Below, piece after piece: positions 44,010-56,425 of a stretch of 64,000 nucleotides of DNA. Both the position numbers and the translations under genes were made by a program. Origin of the DNA: Delphinapterus leucas (Eukaryota > Chordata > Mammalia > Artiodactyla > Monodontidae); assembly GCF_002288925.2 (NCBI RefSeq), contig NW_022098092.1, positions 1 to 64,000 of the forward strand. Direction: 5' to 3'. Positions within the stretch are counted from its first letter, which is position 1; every line of letters begins with the position of its first letter. Below the pieces are notes generated by a model. The model had not been told where the DNA came from and searched no databases. It was given only the letters and a program-made list of their open reading frames with translations.

Positions 44010-45480
44010 TACACTTACTATATGTAAGTATGTTTTTAAAAAAATAACCAGAAAGACAGAGGATTACAGGATGGAATGCAGACTCTGACATGTGAATCTA
44101 AGTGTTTTACATATATATGATATAACCTCACTGAAGAGAGATGAGACTAAGAGCTGTCATAAGTAAATTTAGAAAAAAGTATTTTAACTGGATATTATAA
44201 CACTAAAGACAAAGGATTTGTACATTAACACTGAATTGCAAATAGTAAATTCGTTTCTTACAGGGTGACAGCTTAGCAATTCTGAAACTACTTTACACAT
44301 ATATTTGTCTTGAACAATAAGTAAATTAATTATAGATAATGGAAATAAGGTTTCTCACTGTCAAATAAAGAAGTTATAAATAAACAGACATTGAGAGAAG
44401 GCTAGAATAAACATTATAGTGCTGGATTAAAATAGAGATGCCAGCATGAACTCACATTAATTTAAATTTAGATAGATGGATAGATAACATTGGTTAGTAT
44501 ACATACATTTATTTCCTTGTTCAGTCTACTAATAGGGTCTAGAAGCAGTGACATTCCAGTATCACTAAGCATATCCAGTGCTCAGGTATTGGTTTCTAAA
44601 TCCTGTTCTCCTTGGAAAAGTGGCTGATTCTAGGGGTAGGGCAAGAAAAATAGATGATCAGCCTGAAGCATCTTGTAGTGTCACAAAGTATAGAAATGCA
44701 AAAAAAAAAAAAAATGTATGGAGCATGTCAAAAGGATATAGGAGCCAGCTGAAATAGTTCACAATGGCCAAAGCTGGAACAATTTGAGCCACAAGATGAT
44801 TAATGACAGAATTAGATTATAAGCCTAAAATAAATATTCATGATTATATACTGGTATTAATAAATCATTAAATAAAAAATGAATTGGGAAGAAGGAACCA
44901 ATCTTCCTTATGAAGAATTCCCAATAATATGTTTAGATACTATACCCCTCAGGGAGGTGAAGTTTAACTCTTCTCCCCTTGAGTGTCAAATGGATTCCAC
45001 TTGCAAAGAATAAAGTATGCACAGAAAGAAATAGTAACTTTACAGTGGAGAAACCTAGCAGACACTACTTTAACCAAGTGATCAATGTTAACATCATGAG
45101 TGATAGGTTGATATTCTATACCATTTATATGCTGTGCTGAAAAGAGGATCTTACTTCCATGGTGCTCTTCCTCAAAAATTTATAACTACCATCTGATCAT
45201 GAGAAAACATCAGACAAACTGAAATTGTGGGACATTTTACAAAATACTTGACTAAATACTTGAGTTAAGCACAAAATACTTGACTGAAAACTGTCAAAAC
45301 AAAACAACATGAAAAGGACATTTGTGGGAAAACTGATCTTTGGTTTAATTAATAATATTGGATCAATGAGAATTTCTTATCTTTAACAAATGTACAGTAG
45401 TTATGTAAGATGTTAACGTTAGGGAAGTTGGTTGAAAGGTATATAGGAACTCTGGATTACCTTTTCAAATTTCTGTAAAT
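44010..45480 (+). mobile_element. Ancient LINE sequence (L1M-type)
   Basis: The 44740-45480 part includes accaagtgatcaatgttaac, catgagaaaacatcagacaa and ttgtgggacattttacaaaa, familiar from old L1 3' regions. The first 700 bp are AT-rich and less certain. Confidence 0.5.
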
Positions 45481-48197
45481 CTAAAATTATCCTAATTTTT
45501 TAAAAAACAAACTACAGTGGTTATATTAATATCAGACAAATTAGATTTAAGATTAAAGAATATTGTCAGGGTAAAGAAGTTTTTCTCATAATGATAAAAG
45601 TACCAGTTAATCCAGAATACATGAAGATACTAAAGTATTATATATCTAATGAAGCAAAAATTGATAAATCTGCAAATAGAACTAGACAAATCCATATATA
45701 TAGTCAGAGATTTCAATACTCCTCTCTCAATAATTGGTAGAATATGTAGGCAGAAAATTAATAAGGATATAGAACATTTAGACAGCAAATATCAATCAAC
45801 TAGACCTAATTGACATTCATAGGAAACTCCATCGAAAAAGCAGAATACACATTCTTTTCAAGTGCCTATGAAACATTTACTAAGATAGACCGTATTCTGG
45901 GCCATAAAATCATTCTCAAATTTTAAAGGATTCATGCCATACAAATTCTGATCTTTAACCACAATGGAATTGAATTAGAAATCAATAGCATGATGATATC
46001 TTAAATATCCCCATGTATTTGAAAACAAAATAACATACTTTTAAATAACCCATAGGTCACCAAAAAAAATCAAACAGAAAATAGCAGTTCCTAAAGGGAA
46101 AGTTATGGCACTAGACACTTCTAATAGAAAAGAAGAAAGGGGTCATATCAATGACTGACCTCAGCTTCTACCTTAAGAAACTAGAAAATCTAAGCTGATT
46201 AATCAGAATAAAGAGGAAAAGACACAAATTAACAATATCCGGAACAAGAGATGCTGTTACTGCAGATTCTACAGACATTAAAAGGATAATCTCATAGTAT
46301 TATGAACAACTTTATACCAATAAATTTAACTTACATCACATGATAAACCTCTTAAAAGACACAAACTACTATAATTTAGTCAAGAAAAAATTTAAAGTCC
46401 AAATAAATTACCTTCATAGTTAAAGTCCTTCTCATTAAGAAAACTTCAATCCCATATGGATTCACTGGTGAATTCTACCAAACATTTAAGGAAGAAATAA
46501 CATCAATAAACTCTTCCAGAAAATTAGAGAAGATGGAGTACTTCACAACTCATTCTATGAGGTCAACATTACTCTGATGCCAAAAGCAGATAAAGATACT
46601 AGAAGAAAAGTAAAGTAGAGCCCAATGTCCCTCCTGGACATAAATATAAACATTCTTAGCAATATTTTGAAAAGCCCACAGCTAACATCATACTTAATGG
46701 GACAGACTGAATGCTTTTTCCCTAAGATCAGGAATGAGGCAAATACATCCACTTACATCTTTTCTATTCAACATTGTACTAGATATTCTAGCCAGTTCAT
46801 TAAGGAAAGGACAAGAAATAAAATTCAGCCAGGTTGGAAGAGAAGAACTAAAATTGTCTTCTTTTCATAAATGACAATCACCAACATGAAAAAGGCTATG
46901 GAATCTACAAAAAACAAAAACAGTACTAGAACTTAGCAATGTCATGTGGGACACAAGGTTAATATTTTAAAAATCAATTGTATAGACCAACAACAAATAA
47001 TTGGAAAGTGAAATAAAAAATGGGACAATTTACAATAGCATAAAATGTATGAAATACATAGGGATGTATCTGGAAAAAGATGCATAAGACCTGTAAACTG
47101 CAGACTAATGCCAAGAGAAATTTAAGTTTTAAGTAAATAAAGAGATATACTGTTTTCATGATTAGGAAGACTCATTATTGTTAAGATGTCAATTCTCCCC
47201 AATTTATTTATAGGTTCATGCAATCATAATCAAAATCCCAACAGTTTTTTTGTGGGATTTGACAAGCTAATTCTAAAACGGATATAGAAACGTAGAAGGG
47301 CCAAAAAAAAAATTTGCAGAATTAACAATATCTGACTTCAAGGCTTACACTAATGCAAAAACACAGTACGGTATGGGCATGAAGAGAGACAGATGCATAA
47401 GTGAAACAGAACAGAGTCCAGAAAAAAAGCTCACGCATATAAGAGCAATTGTTTTTTTAACAAAGCTGTAAAGGCAATTCAGTGTAGAAAGGATAGCTTT
47501 TGCCACAAATGGTAGAGGAACAATTGAATATCCATAAGGCAAAAATAAATTTTTTTAAGTATTTCTATCTGTATTTCATACCACATATGAAAATTAACTT
47601 AAAATGGACTATAGACCTAAATGTAAAACCTAAAATTACAAAACTTCTAGAAGAAACATAGGAGTAAATCTTTGTTGCCTTAATTTAGACCAGGTTTGAG
47701 GAGGTATGGGCTACTGACCAAATATAGCTATGGCCTGTTTTTGTACAGTCTGTGAGCAAAGAATTGTTCTTACATTATTAAAGGGTTGTAAAAGCAAATA
47801 AAAACAAAACAAAAAATGAAACATGTAACAGACACAACACTGTATATGTTGCCCTTTACAAAAATATTTTCCAACCACTGGGTTAGCCGTGACACCAAAA
47901 TCATAATCCAAAATAAAAGTCCAAAACAAGGAGAAGTTTGTTTGCAAATCACCCACCTGACAAAGGACTTGAATCCACAATGTATGAGAAATCTCAAATC
48001 TCAGGAGTAAGAAAACAAACAGCTCAATAAAACCAGGCAAAAGATTTGAAAATACACTTTCCTGAAGAAGATACTTGGATGGCAAATAAGCACATTAAAA
48101 CATGTGCATTATTAGTTAATAGGGAAATATAAATTAAATCCAGGATGAGCTACTACTAAAATGTCTAAAAACAAGAAACAAAAAAACCAAGAATACC
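45481..48197 (+). mobile_element. Old L1 ORF2 sequence
   Basis: Degenerate ORF2 runs in order from the endonuclease/linker region (agagatttcaatactcctct near 45700) through the RT region (ttcactggtgaattctacca near 46460) to the C-terminal part (cttgaatccacaatgtatga). A hAT-like relic is embedded at about 47690-47875. All frames are broken. Confidence 0.75.
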
Positions 48198-48418
48198 GGG
48201 CTTCTCTGGTGGCGCAGTAGTTCAGAGTCTGCCTGCCGATGCAGGGGACACAGGTTCATGCCCTGGTCTGGGAAGATCCCACATGCCACGGAGCGGCTGG
48301 GCCCGTCAGCCATGGCCACTGAGCTTGCACATCCGGAGTCTGTGCTCCGCAACGGGAGAGGCCACAACAGTGAGAGGCCCGCGTACCGCAAAAAAAAAAA
48401 AACAAACAAAAAACCCAG
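48198..48418 (+). mobile_element. CHR-1-type SINE, copy 5
   Basis: Starts gggcttctctggtggcgcag and ends in a long A-rich run. A short target repeat aatacc is at 48192-48197 and just past the tail. It is inserted in old L1. Confidence 0.93.
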
Positions 48419-48538
48419 CAATACCAAGTGCTGGCTAGGATGTAGAGCAAATGGAGCTCTCACATGTTGCTTGTGGAGATGCAAAATGGTACAGCCACTC
48501 TGGAAAAGTATTTAGCAGTTTCCTATAAAGTTAAACAT

Positions 48539-49720
48539 GGGGGAGGAGGGGAAGATGGCGGAAGAGTAAGACAAGGAGATCACCTTCCTCCGCACAGATA
48601 TACCAGAAATACATCTACACGTGGAGCAACTCCTACAGAACACCTATTGAATGCTGGCAAAAGACCTCAGACCTCCCAAAAGGCAAGAAACTCCCCACAT
48701 ACTTGGGTAGGGCAAAAGAAGAAACAGAGACAAAAGAATAGGGACGGGACCTGCACCAGTGGGAGGGAGCTGTGAAGGAGGAAAGGTTTCCACACACTAG
48801 GAAGCCCCTTCGTGGGCGGAGACTGCAGGGGGCGGAGGGGGGAGCTTCGGAGCCGCGGAGGAGAGCACAGCAACAGGGGTGCAGAGGGTAAAGTGAGGAG
48901 ATTCCCGCACAGAGGATCGGCGCCGACCTGCACTCACCAGCCCGAGAGGCTTGCCTGCTCACCCGCCGGGGCTGGCGGGGCTGCGAGCTGAGGCTTGGGC
49001 TTTGGTCGGAGCGCAGGGAGAGGACTGGGGTTGGCTGCGTGAACACAGCCTGAAGGTGTTAGTGCACCATGGCTAGCCTGGAGGGAGTCCGGGAAAAGGT
49101 CGGGAGCTGCCGAAGAGGCAAGAGACTTTTTCTTCCCTCTTTGTTTCCTGGTGCGCGAGGAGAGGGGATTAAGAGCGCTGCTTAAAGGAACTCCAGAGAC
49201 GGGCGCGAGCCGCAGCTAAAAGTGCGGACTCCAGAGACGGGTGCAAGCCGCGGCTAAAAGTGTGGACCCCAGAGACGGGCGGGAGACGCTAAGGCTGCTG
49301 CCGCCAACAAGGGGCCTGTGTGCGAGCACAGGTCACCATCCACACCCCTCTTCCAGGGAGCCTGTGCAGCCCGCCACTGCCAGGTTCCCAGGATCCAGGG
49401 ACAACTTCCCTGGGAGAACGCACGGCGGGCCTCAGGCTGGTGCAACATCACGCTGGCCTCTGCCGCCGCAGGCTCGCCCCGCACTCCGCGCCCTCCCTCC
49501 TCCCGGCCTGAGTGAGCCAGAGACCCCGAATCAGCGGCTCCTTTAACCCCATCCTGTCTGAGCAAAAAACAGACGCCCTGCAGTGATCTACACGCAGAGG
49601 CGGGGCTAAATCCAAAGCTGAGCCCCTGGGAGCTGTGAGAAAAAAGAAGAGAAAGGGAAATCTCTCCCAGCAGCCTCAGAAGCAGCGGATTAAAGCTCCA
49701 CAATCAACTTGATGTACTCT
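48539..49720 (+). promoter_or_regulatory. L1 5' UTR, CpG-rich internal promoter region
   Basis: G+C- and CpG-rich leader (gacgggcgcgagccgcagct; similar gagacgggtgcaagccgcgg units recur near 49197-49290). L1 5' UTRs carry the RNA polymerase II promoter. A gccaagatggcgg-like start (aagatggcgg) is the position of the YY1 site in L1s. Confidence 0.6.
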
Positions 49721-49973
49721 GCATCTGGAATACATGAATAGACAGCGAATCATCCCAAATGGAGGAGGTGGACTTTGAGAGCAAGATTTATTATTTTTTC
49801 CCCTTTTCCTCTTTTTGTGAGGGTGTATGTGTATGTTTCTGTGTGAGATTTTGTCTGTATAGCTTTGCTTCTACCATTTGTCCTAAGGTTCTATTCATCC
49901 TTTTTTTTTCTAAATAATTATTTTTTTAATTTAATAACTTTATTATATTTTACTTTATTTTATTAAACTGTAT

Positions 49974-50140
49974 CTTCTTTCTTTCTTTTTTCCTTCCTTC
50001 CCTCCTTCCTTCCTTCCTTCCTCCCTCCCTCCTTTCTTTCATTCCTTCTTTCCTTCTTTGCTTTCTTTCTTCCTTTTTTCCTTCCTTCCTTCCTTCCCTC
50101 TTTTCTTTCTTTCTTTCTTTCTTCCTATCTCTACTAATTC
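49974..50140 (+). repeat. Polypyrimidine (CTTT/CCTT)n tract in the L1 leader
   Basis: About 165 bp of nearly pure C and T. It lies between the 5' UTR proper and ORF1. Confidence 0.95.
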
Positions 50141-50669
50141 TTTCTCTACTTTTTCTCCCTTTCATTCAGAACCTTGTGGATGAAAGGCTCTTGGTGTTGC
50201 AGCCAGGAGTCAGTGCTGTGCCTCTGAGGTGCGAGAGCCAACTTCAGGACACTGGTCAACAAGAGACCTCCCAGATCCACATAACATCAAATGGTGAAAA
50301 TCTCCCAGAGATCTCCATCTCAACACCAGCACCCAGCTTCACTCAACGACCAGCAAGCTACAGTCCTGGACAATCTATGCCAAACAACTAGCAAAACAGG
50401 AACACAACCCCACACATTAGCAGAGAGGCTGCCTAAAATCATAATAAGTTCACAGACACCCCAAAACACACCACCAGACGTGGACCTGCCCACCAGAGAG
50501 ACAAGATCCAACCTCATCCATCAGAACACAGGCACTAGTCCTCTCCACCAGGAAGCCTACAAAACCCACTGAACCAACCTTAGCCACTGGGGAGAGACAT
50601 CAAAAGCAACAGAAACTACGAACATGCAGCCTGCAAAAAGGAGACCCCAAACACAGTAAGATACGCAAA

Positions 50670-51619
50670 ATGAAAAGCAGAAAAACACACAACACATGAA
50701 GGGGCAAGATAAAAACGCACCAACCTAACAAATGAAGAGGAAATAGGCAGTCTACCTGAAAAAGAATTCAGAATAATGATAGTAAAGATGATCCAAAATC
50801 TTGGAAATAGAATAGACAAAAATGCAAGAAACATTTAACAAGGACCTAGAAGAACTAAAAATGAAAGAAACAACAATAAACACACAGTAAATGAAATTAA
50901 AAATACTCTAGATGGGATCAATAGCAGAATAACTGAGGCAGAAGAACGGATAAGTGACCTGGAAGATAAAATAGTGGAAATAACTACTGCAGAGCAAAAT
51001 AAACAACAAGGAATGAAAAGAACTGAGGACAGTCTCAGAGACCTCTGGGACAACATTAAACACACCAATATTCGAATCATAGCGGTTCCAGAAAAAGAAG
51101 AGAAAAAGAAAGGGACTGAGAAAATATTTGAAGAGATTATAGTTGAAAACTTCCCTAATATGGGAAAGGAAATAAGTCCAGGAAGCACAGAGAGTCCCAT
51201 ACAGGATAAATCCAAGGAGAAATACCCCAAGACACATATTAATTAAACTGTCGAAAATTAAATACAAAGAAAACATATTAAAAGCAACAAGGGAAAAACA
51301 ACAAATAACACACAAGGGAATCCCCATAAGGTTAACAGCTGATCTCTCAGCAGAAACTCTGCAAGCCAGAGGGGACTGGCAGGACATACTGTAAATGATG
51401 AAGGAGAAAAACCTGCAACCAAGATTACTGTACCCAGCAAGGATCTCATTCAGATTTGATGGAGAAATTAAAACGTTTACAGACAAGCAAAAGCTGAGAG
51501 TTCAGCACCACCAAACCACCCTTACAACGAATGCTAAAGGAACTTCTCTAGGCAAGAAACGCAAGAGAAGGAAAAGACCTATAATAACAAACCCAAAACA
51601 ATTAAGAAAATGGGAATAG
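50670..51619 (+). pseudogene. L1 ORF1 (RNA-binding chaperone), broken
   Basis: The expected start is ATG at 50670. An early stop follows after nine codons (MKSRKTHNT). Several frame changes follow in the coiled-coil part. The RRM-like part is readable at 50974-51246 (NIRIIAVPEKEE, KIFEEIIVENFPNMGKE). The C-terminal part (KEKNLQPRLLYPARISF) is in another frame, ending at TAG 51617-51619. The protein would bind L1 RNA in trimers; this copy cannot make it. Confidence 0.88.
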
Positions 51620-54600
51620 GAACATACATATCGATAATTACCTTAAATGTAAATGGACTAAATGCTCCCACCAAAAGACACAGATTGGCTGAATGGATAC
51701 AAAAACAAGACCCATATATATGCTGTCTACAAGAGACCCACTTCAGACCTAGAGACAAATACAGACTGAAAGTAAGGGGATGGAAAAAGATATTCCATGA
51801 AAATGGAAACCAAAAGAAAACTGGAGTAGCAATTCTCATATCAGACAAAATAAAAACTATTAGAAGAGACAAAGAAGGACACTACATACTGATCAAGGGA
51901 TCGATCCAAGAAGAAGATATAACAATTGTAAATATTTATGCACCCAACGTAGGAGCACCTCAATACATAAGGCAAATACTAACAGCCATAGAAGGGGAAT
52001 TCAACAGTAACACATTCATAGCAGGGGCCTTTAACACCCCACTTTCACCAATGGACAGATCATCCAAAATGAAAATAAATAAGGAAACACAAGCTTTAAA
52101 TGATACATTAAACAAGATGGACTTAATATTTATAGGACACTCCATCAAAAAACAACAGAATACACATTTTTCTCAAGTGCTCATGGAACATTCTCCAGGA
52201 TAGATAATACCTTGGTTCACAAATCAAGCCTCGGTAAATTTAAGAAAATTGAAATTGTATCAAGTATCTTTTCTGACCACAACCCCATGAGACTAGATAT
52301 CAATTACAGGAAAAAAATCTGTAAAAAATACAAACACATGGAGGCTAAACAATACACTACTTAATAACAAAGTGATCACTGAAGAAATCAAAGAGGAAAT
52401 AAAAAATACCTAGAAACAAATGACAATGGAGACACGACTACCCAAAACCTATGGGATGCACCAAAAGCAGTTCTAAGAGGGAAGTTTATAGCAATACAAG
52501 CCCACCTTAAGAAACAGGAAACATCTCGAATAAACAACCTAACCATGCACCTAAAGCAATTAGAGAAAGAAGAACAAAAAACCCCCAAAGTTAGCAGAAG
52601 GAAAGTAATCATAAAAATCAGACCAGAAATAAATGAAAAAGAAATGAAGGAAACAATAGCAAAGATCAATAAAACTAAAAGCTGGTTCTTTGAGAAGATA
52701 AACAAAGTAGATAAACCATTAGCCAGACTCATCAGGAAAAAAAGGGAGAAGACTCATATCAATAGAATCAGAAATGAAAAAGAAGTAACAATTGACACTG
52801 CAAAAATAAAAAAGATCATGAGAGATTACTACAAGCAACTCTATGCCAATAAAATGGACAACCTGGAAGAAATGGACAACTTCTTAGAAATGCACAACCT
52901 GCCAAGACTGAATCAGGAAGAAATAGAAAATATGAACAGACCAATCACAAGCACTGAAATTGAAACTGTGATTAAAAATCTTCCAACAAACAAAAGCCCA
53001 GGACCAGATGGCTTCACAGGCGAATTCTATCAAACATTTAGAGAAGAGCTAACACCTATCCTTCTCAAACTCTTCCCAAATATAGCAGAGGGAGGAACAC
53101 TCCCAAACTCATTCTATGAGGCCACCATCACCCTGATACCAAAACCAGACAAGGATGTCACAAAGAAAGAAAACTACAGGCCAATATCACTGATGAACAT
53201 AGATGCAAAAATCCTCAACAAAATACTAGCAAACAGAATCCAAGAGCACATTAAAAGGATCATACACCATGATCAAGTGGGGTTTATTCCAGGAATGCAA
53301 GGATTCTTCGATATACGCAAATCAATCAATGTGATATACCATATTAACAAATTGAAGGAGAAAAACCATACGATCAGCTCAATAGATGCAGAGAAAGCTT
53401 TTGACAAAATTCAACACCCATTTATGATAAAAACCCTGCAGAAACTAGGCATAGAGGGAACTTTCCTCAACATAATAAGGGCCATATATGACAAACCCAC
53501 AGCCAACATTGTCCTCAATGGTGAAAAACTGAAAGCACTTCTGCTAAGATCAGGAACAAGACAAGGTTGCCCACTCTCACTACTCTTATTCAATATAGTT
53601 TTGAAAGTTTTAGCCACAGCATTCAGAGAAGAAAGGAAATAAAAGGAATCCAAATCGGAAAAGAAGTAAAGCTGCCACTGTTTGCAGATGACATGATACT
53701 ATACATAGAGAATCCGAAAGATGCCACCACAAAACTAGAGCTAATCAATGAATTTGGTAAAGTTTCAGGATACAAAATTAATGCACAGAAATCTCTTGCA
53801 TTCTTATACACTAATGATGAAATATCTGAAAGTGAAATCAAGAAAACACTCCCATTTACCATTGCAACAAAAAGAATAAAATATCTAGGAATAAACCTAC
53901 CTAAGGAGACAAAAGAACTGTATGCAGAAAAATTATAAAACACTGATGGAAGAAATTAAAGATGATACAAATAGAGCAATATACCATGTTCTTGGATTGG
54001 AAGAATCAACATTGTGAAAATGACTCTACTACCCAAAGCAATCTACAGATTCAATGCGATCCCTATCAAACCACCACTGGCATTTTTCACAGAACTAGAA
54101 CTAAAAATTTCACAATTTGTATGGAAACACAAAAGACCCCGAATAGCCAAAGCAATCTTGAGAACGAAAAACGGAGCTGGAGGAATCAGGCTCCCTGACT
54201 TCAGACTATACTACAAAGCTACAGTAATCAAGACAGTATGATACTGGCACAGAAACAGAAAGATAGATCAATGAAACAGGGTAGAAAGCCCAGAGCTAAA
54301 CCCACGCACATATGGTCACCTTATCTTTGATAAAGGTGGCAGGAATGTACAGTGGAGAAAAGACAGCCTCTTCAATAAGTGGTGCTGGGAAAACTGGACA
54401 GGTACATGTAAAAGTATGAAATTAGATCACTCCCTAACACCATACACAAAAATAAGCTCAAAATGGATTAAAGACCTAAATGTAAGGCCAGAAACTATCA
54501 AACTCTTAGAGGAAAACATAGGCAGAACACTCTATGACATAAATCACAGCAAGATCCTTTTTGACCCACCTCCTAGAGAAATAGAAATAAAAACAAAAAT

Positions 54601-55459
54601 AAATGGGACCTAATGAAACTTCAAAGCTTTTGCAGAGCAAGGGAAACCATAAACAAGACCAAAAGACAATCCTCAGAATGGGAGAAAATATTTGCAAATG
54701 AAGCAACTGACAAAGGATTAATTTCCAAAATTTACAAGCAGCTCATGCAGCTCAATAACAAAAAAACAAACAACCCAATCCAAAAAAGGGCAGAAGACCT
54801 GAATAGACTTTTCTCCATAGAAGATATACAGATTGCCAACAAGCACATGAAAGAATGCTCAACATCATTAATCATTAGAGAAATGCAAATCAAAACTACA
54901 ATGAGATATCATCTCACACCAGTCAGAATGGCCATCAACAAAAAATCTAGAAACAATAAACGCTGGGGAGGGTGTGGAGAAAAGGGAACACTCTTCCACT
55001 GCTGGTGGGAATGTGAATTGGTACAGCCACTATGGAAAACAGTACGGAGGTTCCTTAAAAAAACTACAAATAGAACTACCATATGACCCAGCAATCCCAC
55101 TACTGGGTATATACCCTGAGAAAACCATAATTCAAAAAGAAAGAGTCATGTACCAAAATGTTCATTGAAGCTCTATTTACAATAGCCAGGAGATGGAAAC
55201 AACCTAAGTGTCCATTATTGGATGAATGGATAAAGAAGACGTGACACATATATACAATGGAATATTATGCAGCCATAAAAAGAAACGAAATTGAATTATT
55301 TGTAGTGAGGTGAATGGACCTAGAGTCTGTCATACAGAGTGAAGTAAGTCAGAAAGAGAAAGACAAATACCGTATGCTAACACATATATATGGAATCTAA
55401 AAAAAAAATGTCATAATGAACCTAAGGGTAAGACAGGAATAAAGACAGAGACCTACTAG
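51610..55459 (+). pseudogene. L1 ORF2 (endonuclease and reverse transcriptase), broken
   Basis: ORF2 begins at ATG 51610, overlapping the ORF1 stop by 10 bp. The endonuclease start is intact in frame (ITLNVNGLNAPTKRHRLAEW, LQETHF with catalytic Asn and Glu). A 1-nt loss near 52166-52175 ends this frame, and more shifts lie near 52340 and 52405. RT is open at 52545-53642 ([29 protein letters not shown]), then shifts, so FADDMILY at about 53681 is in another frame. Further breaks occur near 53930, 54240 (Trp to stop) and 54600. The C-terminal Cys-rich domain region is readable to about 55086, and TAG 55457-55459 is the probable original end. At least seven lesions make it inactive. Confidence 0.9.
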
Positions 55460-55783
55460 AGAATGGACTTGAGGATATGGGGAGGGGGAAGGGTAAGCTG
55501 TGACAAAGTGAGAGAGTGGCATGGACATATATACACTACCATACGTAAAATTGATAGCTAGTGAGAAGAAGCCTCATAGCACAGGGAGATCAGCTCGGTG
55601 CTTTGTGACTGCCTGGAGGGGTGGGATAGGGAGGGTGGGAGGGAGGGAGGTGCAAGAGGGAAGAGATATGGGAACATATGTATATGTATAACTGATTCAC
55701 TTTGTTATAAAGCAGAAACTAACACACCATTGTAAAGCAATTATACTCCAATAAAGATGTAAAAGAAATTAAAATAAAAAAAC

Positions 55784-56425
55784 TAAACATAGAATTACCA
55801 TATGACCCAGTAATCCCACTACTGGGCACATACCCTGAGAAAACCGTAATCAAAAAGACACATGCACCCCAATGTTCACTGCAGCACTATTTACAATAGC
55901 CAGGTCATGGAAGCAACTTAAATGCCTGTCGACAGATGAATGGATAAAGAAGATGTGGTACATATATACAATGGAATATTACTCAGCCATAAAAAGGAAT
56001 GTAATTGTGTCATTTGTTGAGACGTGGATGAATCTAAAGATTGTCATACAGAGTGAAGTAAGTCAGAAAGAGAAAAACAAATATCGCATATTAACACATG
56101 TATGTGGAACCTAGAAAAATGGTACAGATGAACCGGTTTGCAGGGCTGAAATTGAGACACAGATGTAGAGAACAGACATATGGACACCAAGGGAGGAAAG
56201 TGGCGGGGGGCAGGGGTGGTGTGACAAATTGGGAGATTGAGATTGACATGTATACACTGATGTGTATAAAATGGATGACTAATAAGAACCTGCAGTATAT
56301 AAAAAAAAAATTGTGGTGGAAGCTGTGTATGTGGGTAAGGTAGGAGGTGTATGGGAGCTCTCTGTACCTTCTACTCAGTTTTGCTGTGAGCCTAACACTG
56401 ATCTAAAAAAATAAAGTCTGCTAAA
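55784..56425 (+). mobile_element. Older L1 3' end, continuing from 48532
   Basis: It resumes agaattaccatatgacccag, then ctgggcacataccctgagaa, caatggaatattactcagcc, and ends near aaaaaaataaagtctgc. It is the downstream half of the L1 split by the young copy. Confidence 0.85.

Larger units (their letters stand above)
48539..55783 (+). mobile_element. 5'-complete L1 retrotransposon, inactive
   Basis: About 7.2 kb. It begins with gggaggaggggaagatggcg and a CpG-rich 5' UTR with internal promoter position, followed by a polypyrimidine tract, ORF1, ORF2 and a 3' UTR ending ccaataaagatgtaaaag. The repeat taaacat at 48532-48538 and 55784-55790 is the target duplication. The older L1 outside reads through (ttaaacat | agaattaccatatgaccca), so this copy is nested. 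Both ORFs are disrupted. Confidence 0.92.

Noticed and set aside
49950..50165. Lys/Arg/Glu-rich minus-strand ORF of 71 codons
   Set aside because: It is the translation of the polypyrimidine tract, not a protein.
51610..53938. Possibility that the 48.5-55.8 kb L1 is still active
   Set aside because: ORF1 stops after nine codons, and ORF2 changes frame several times before and within the RT region.
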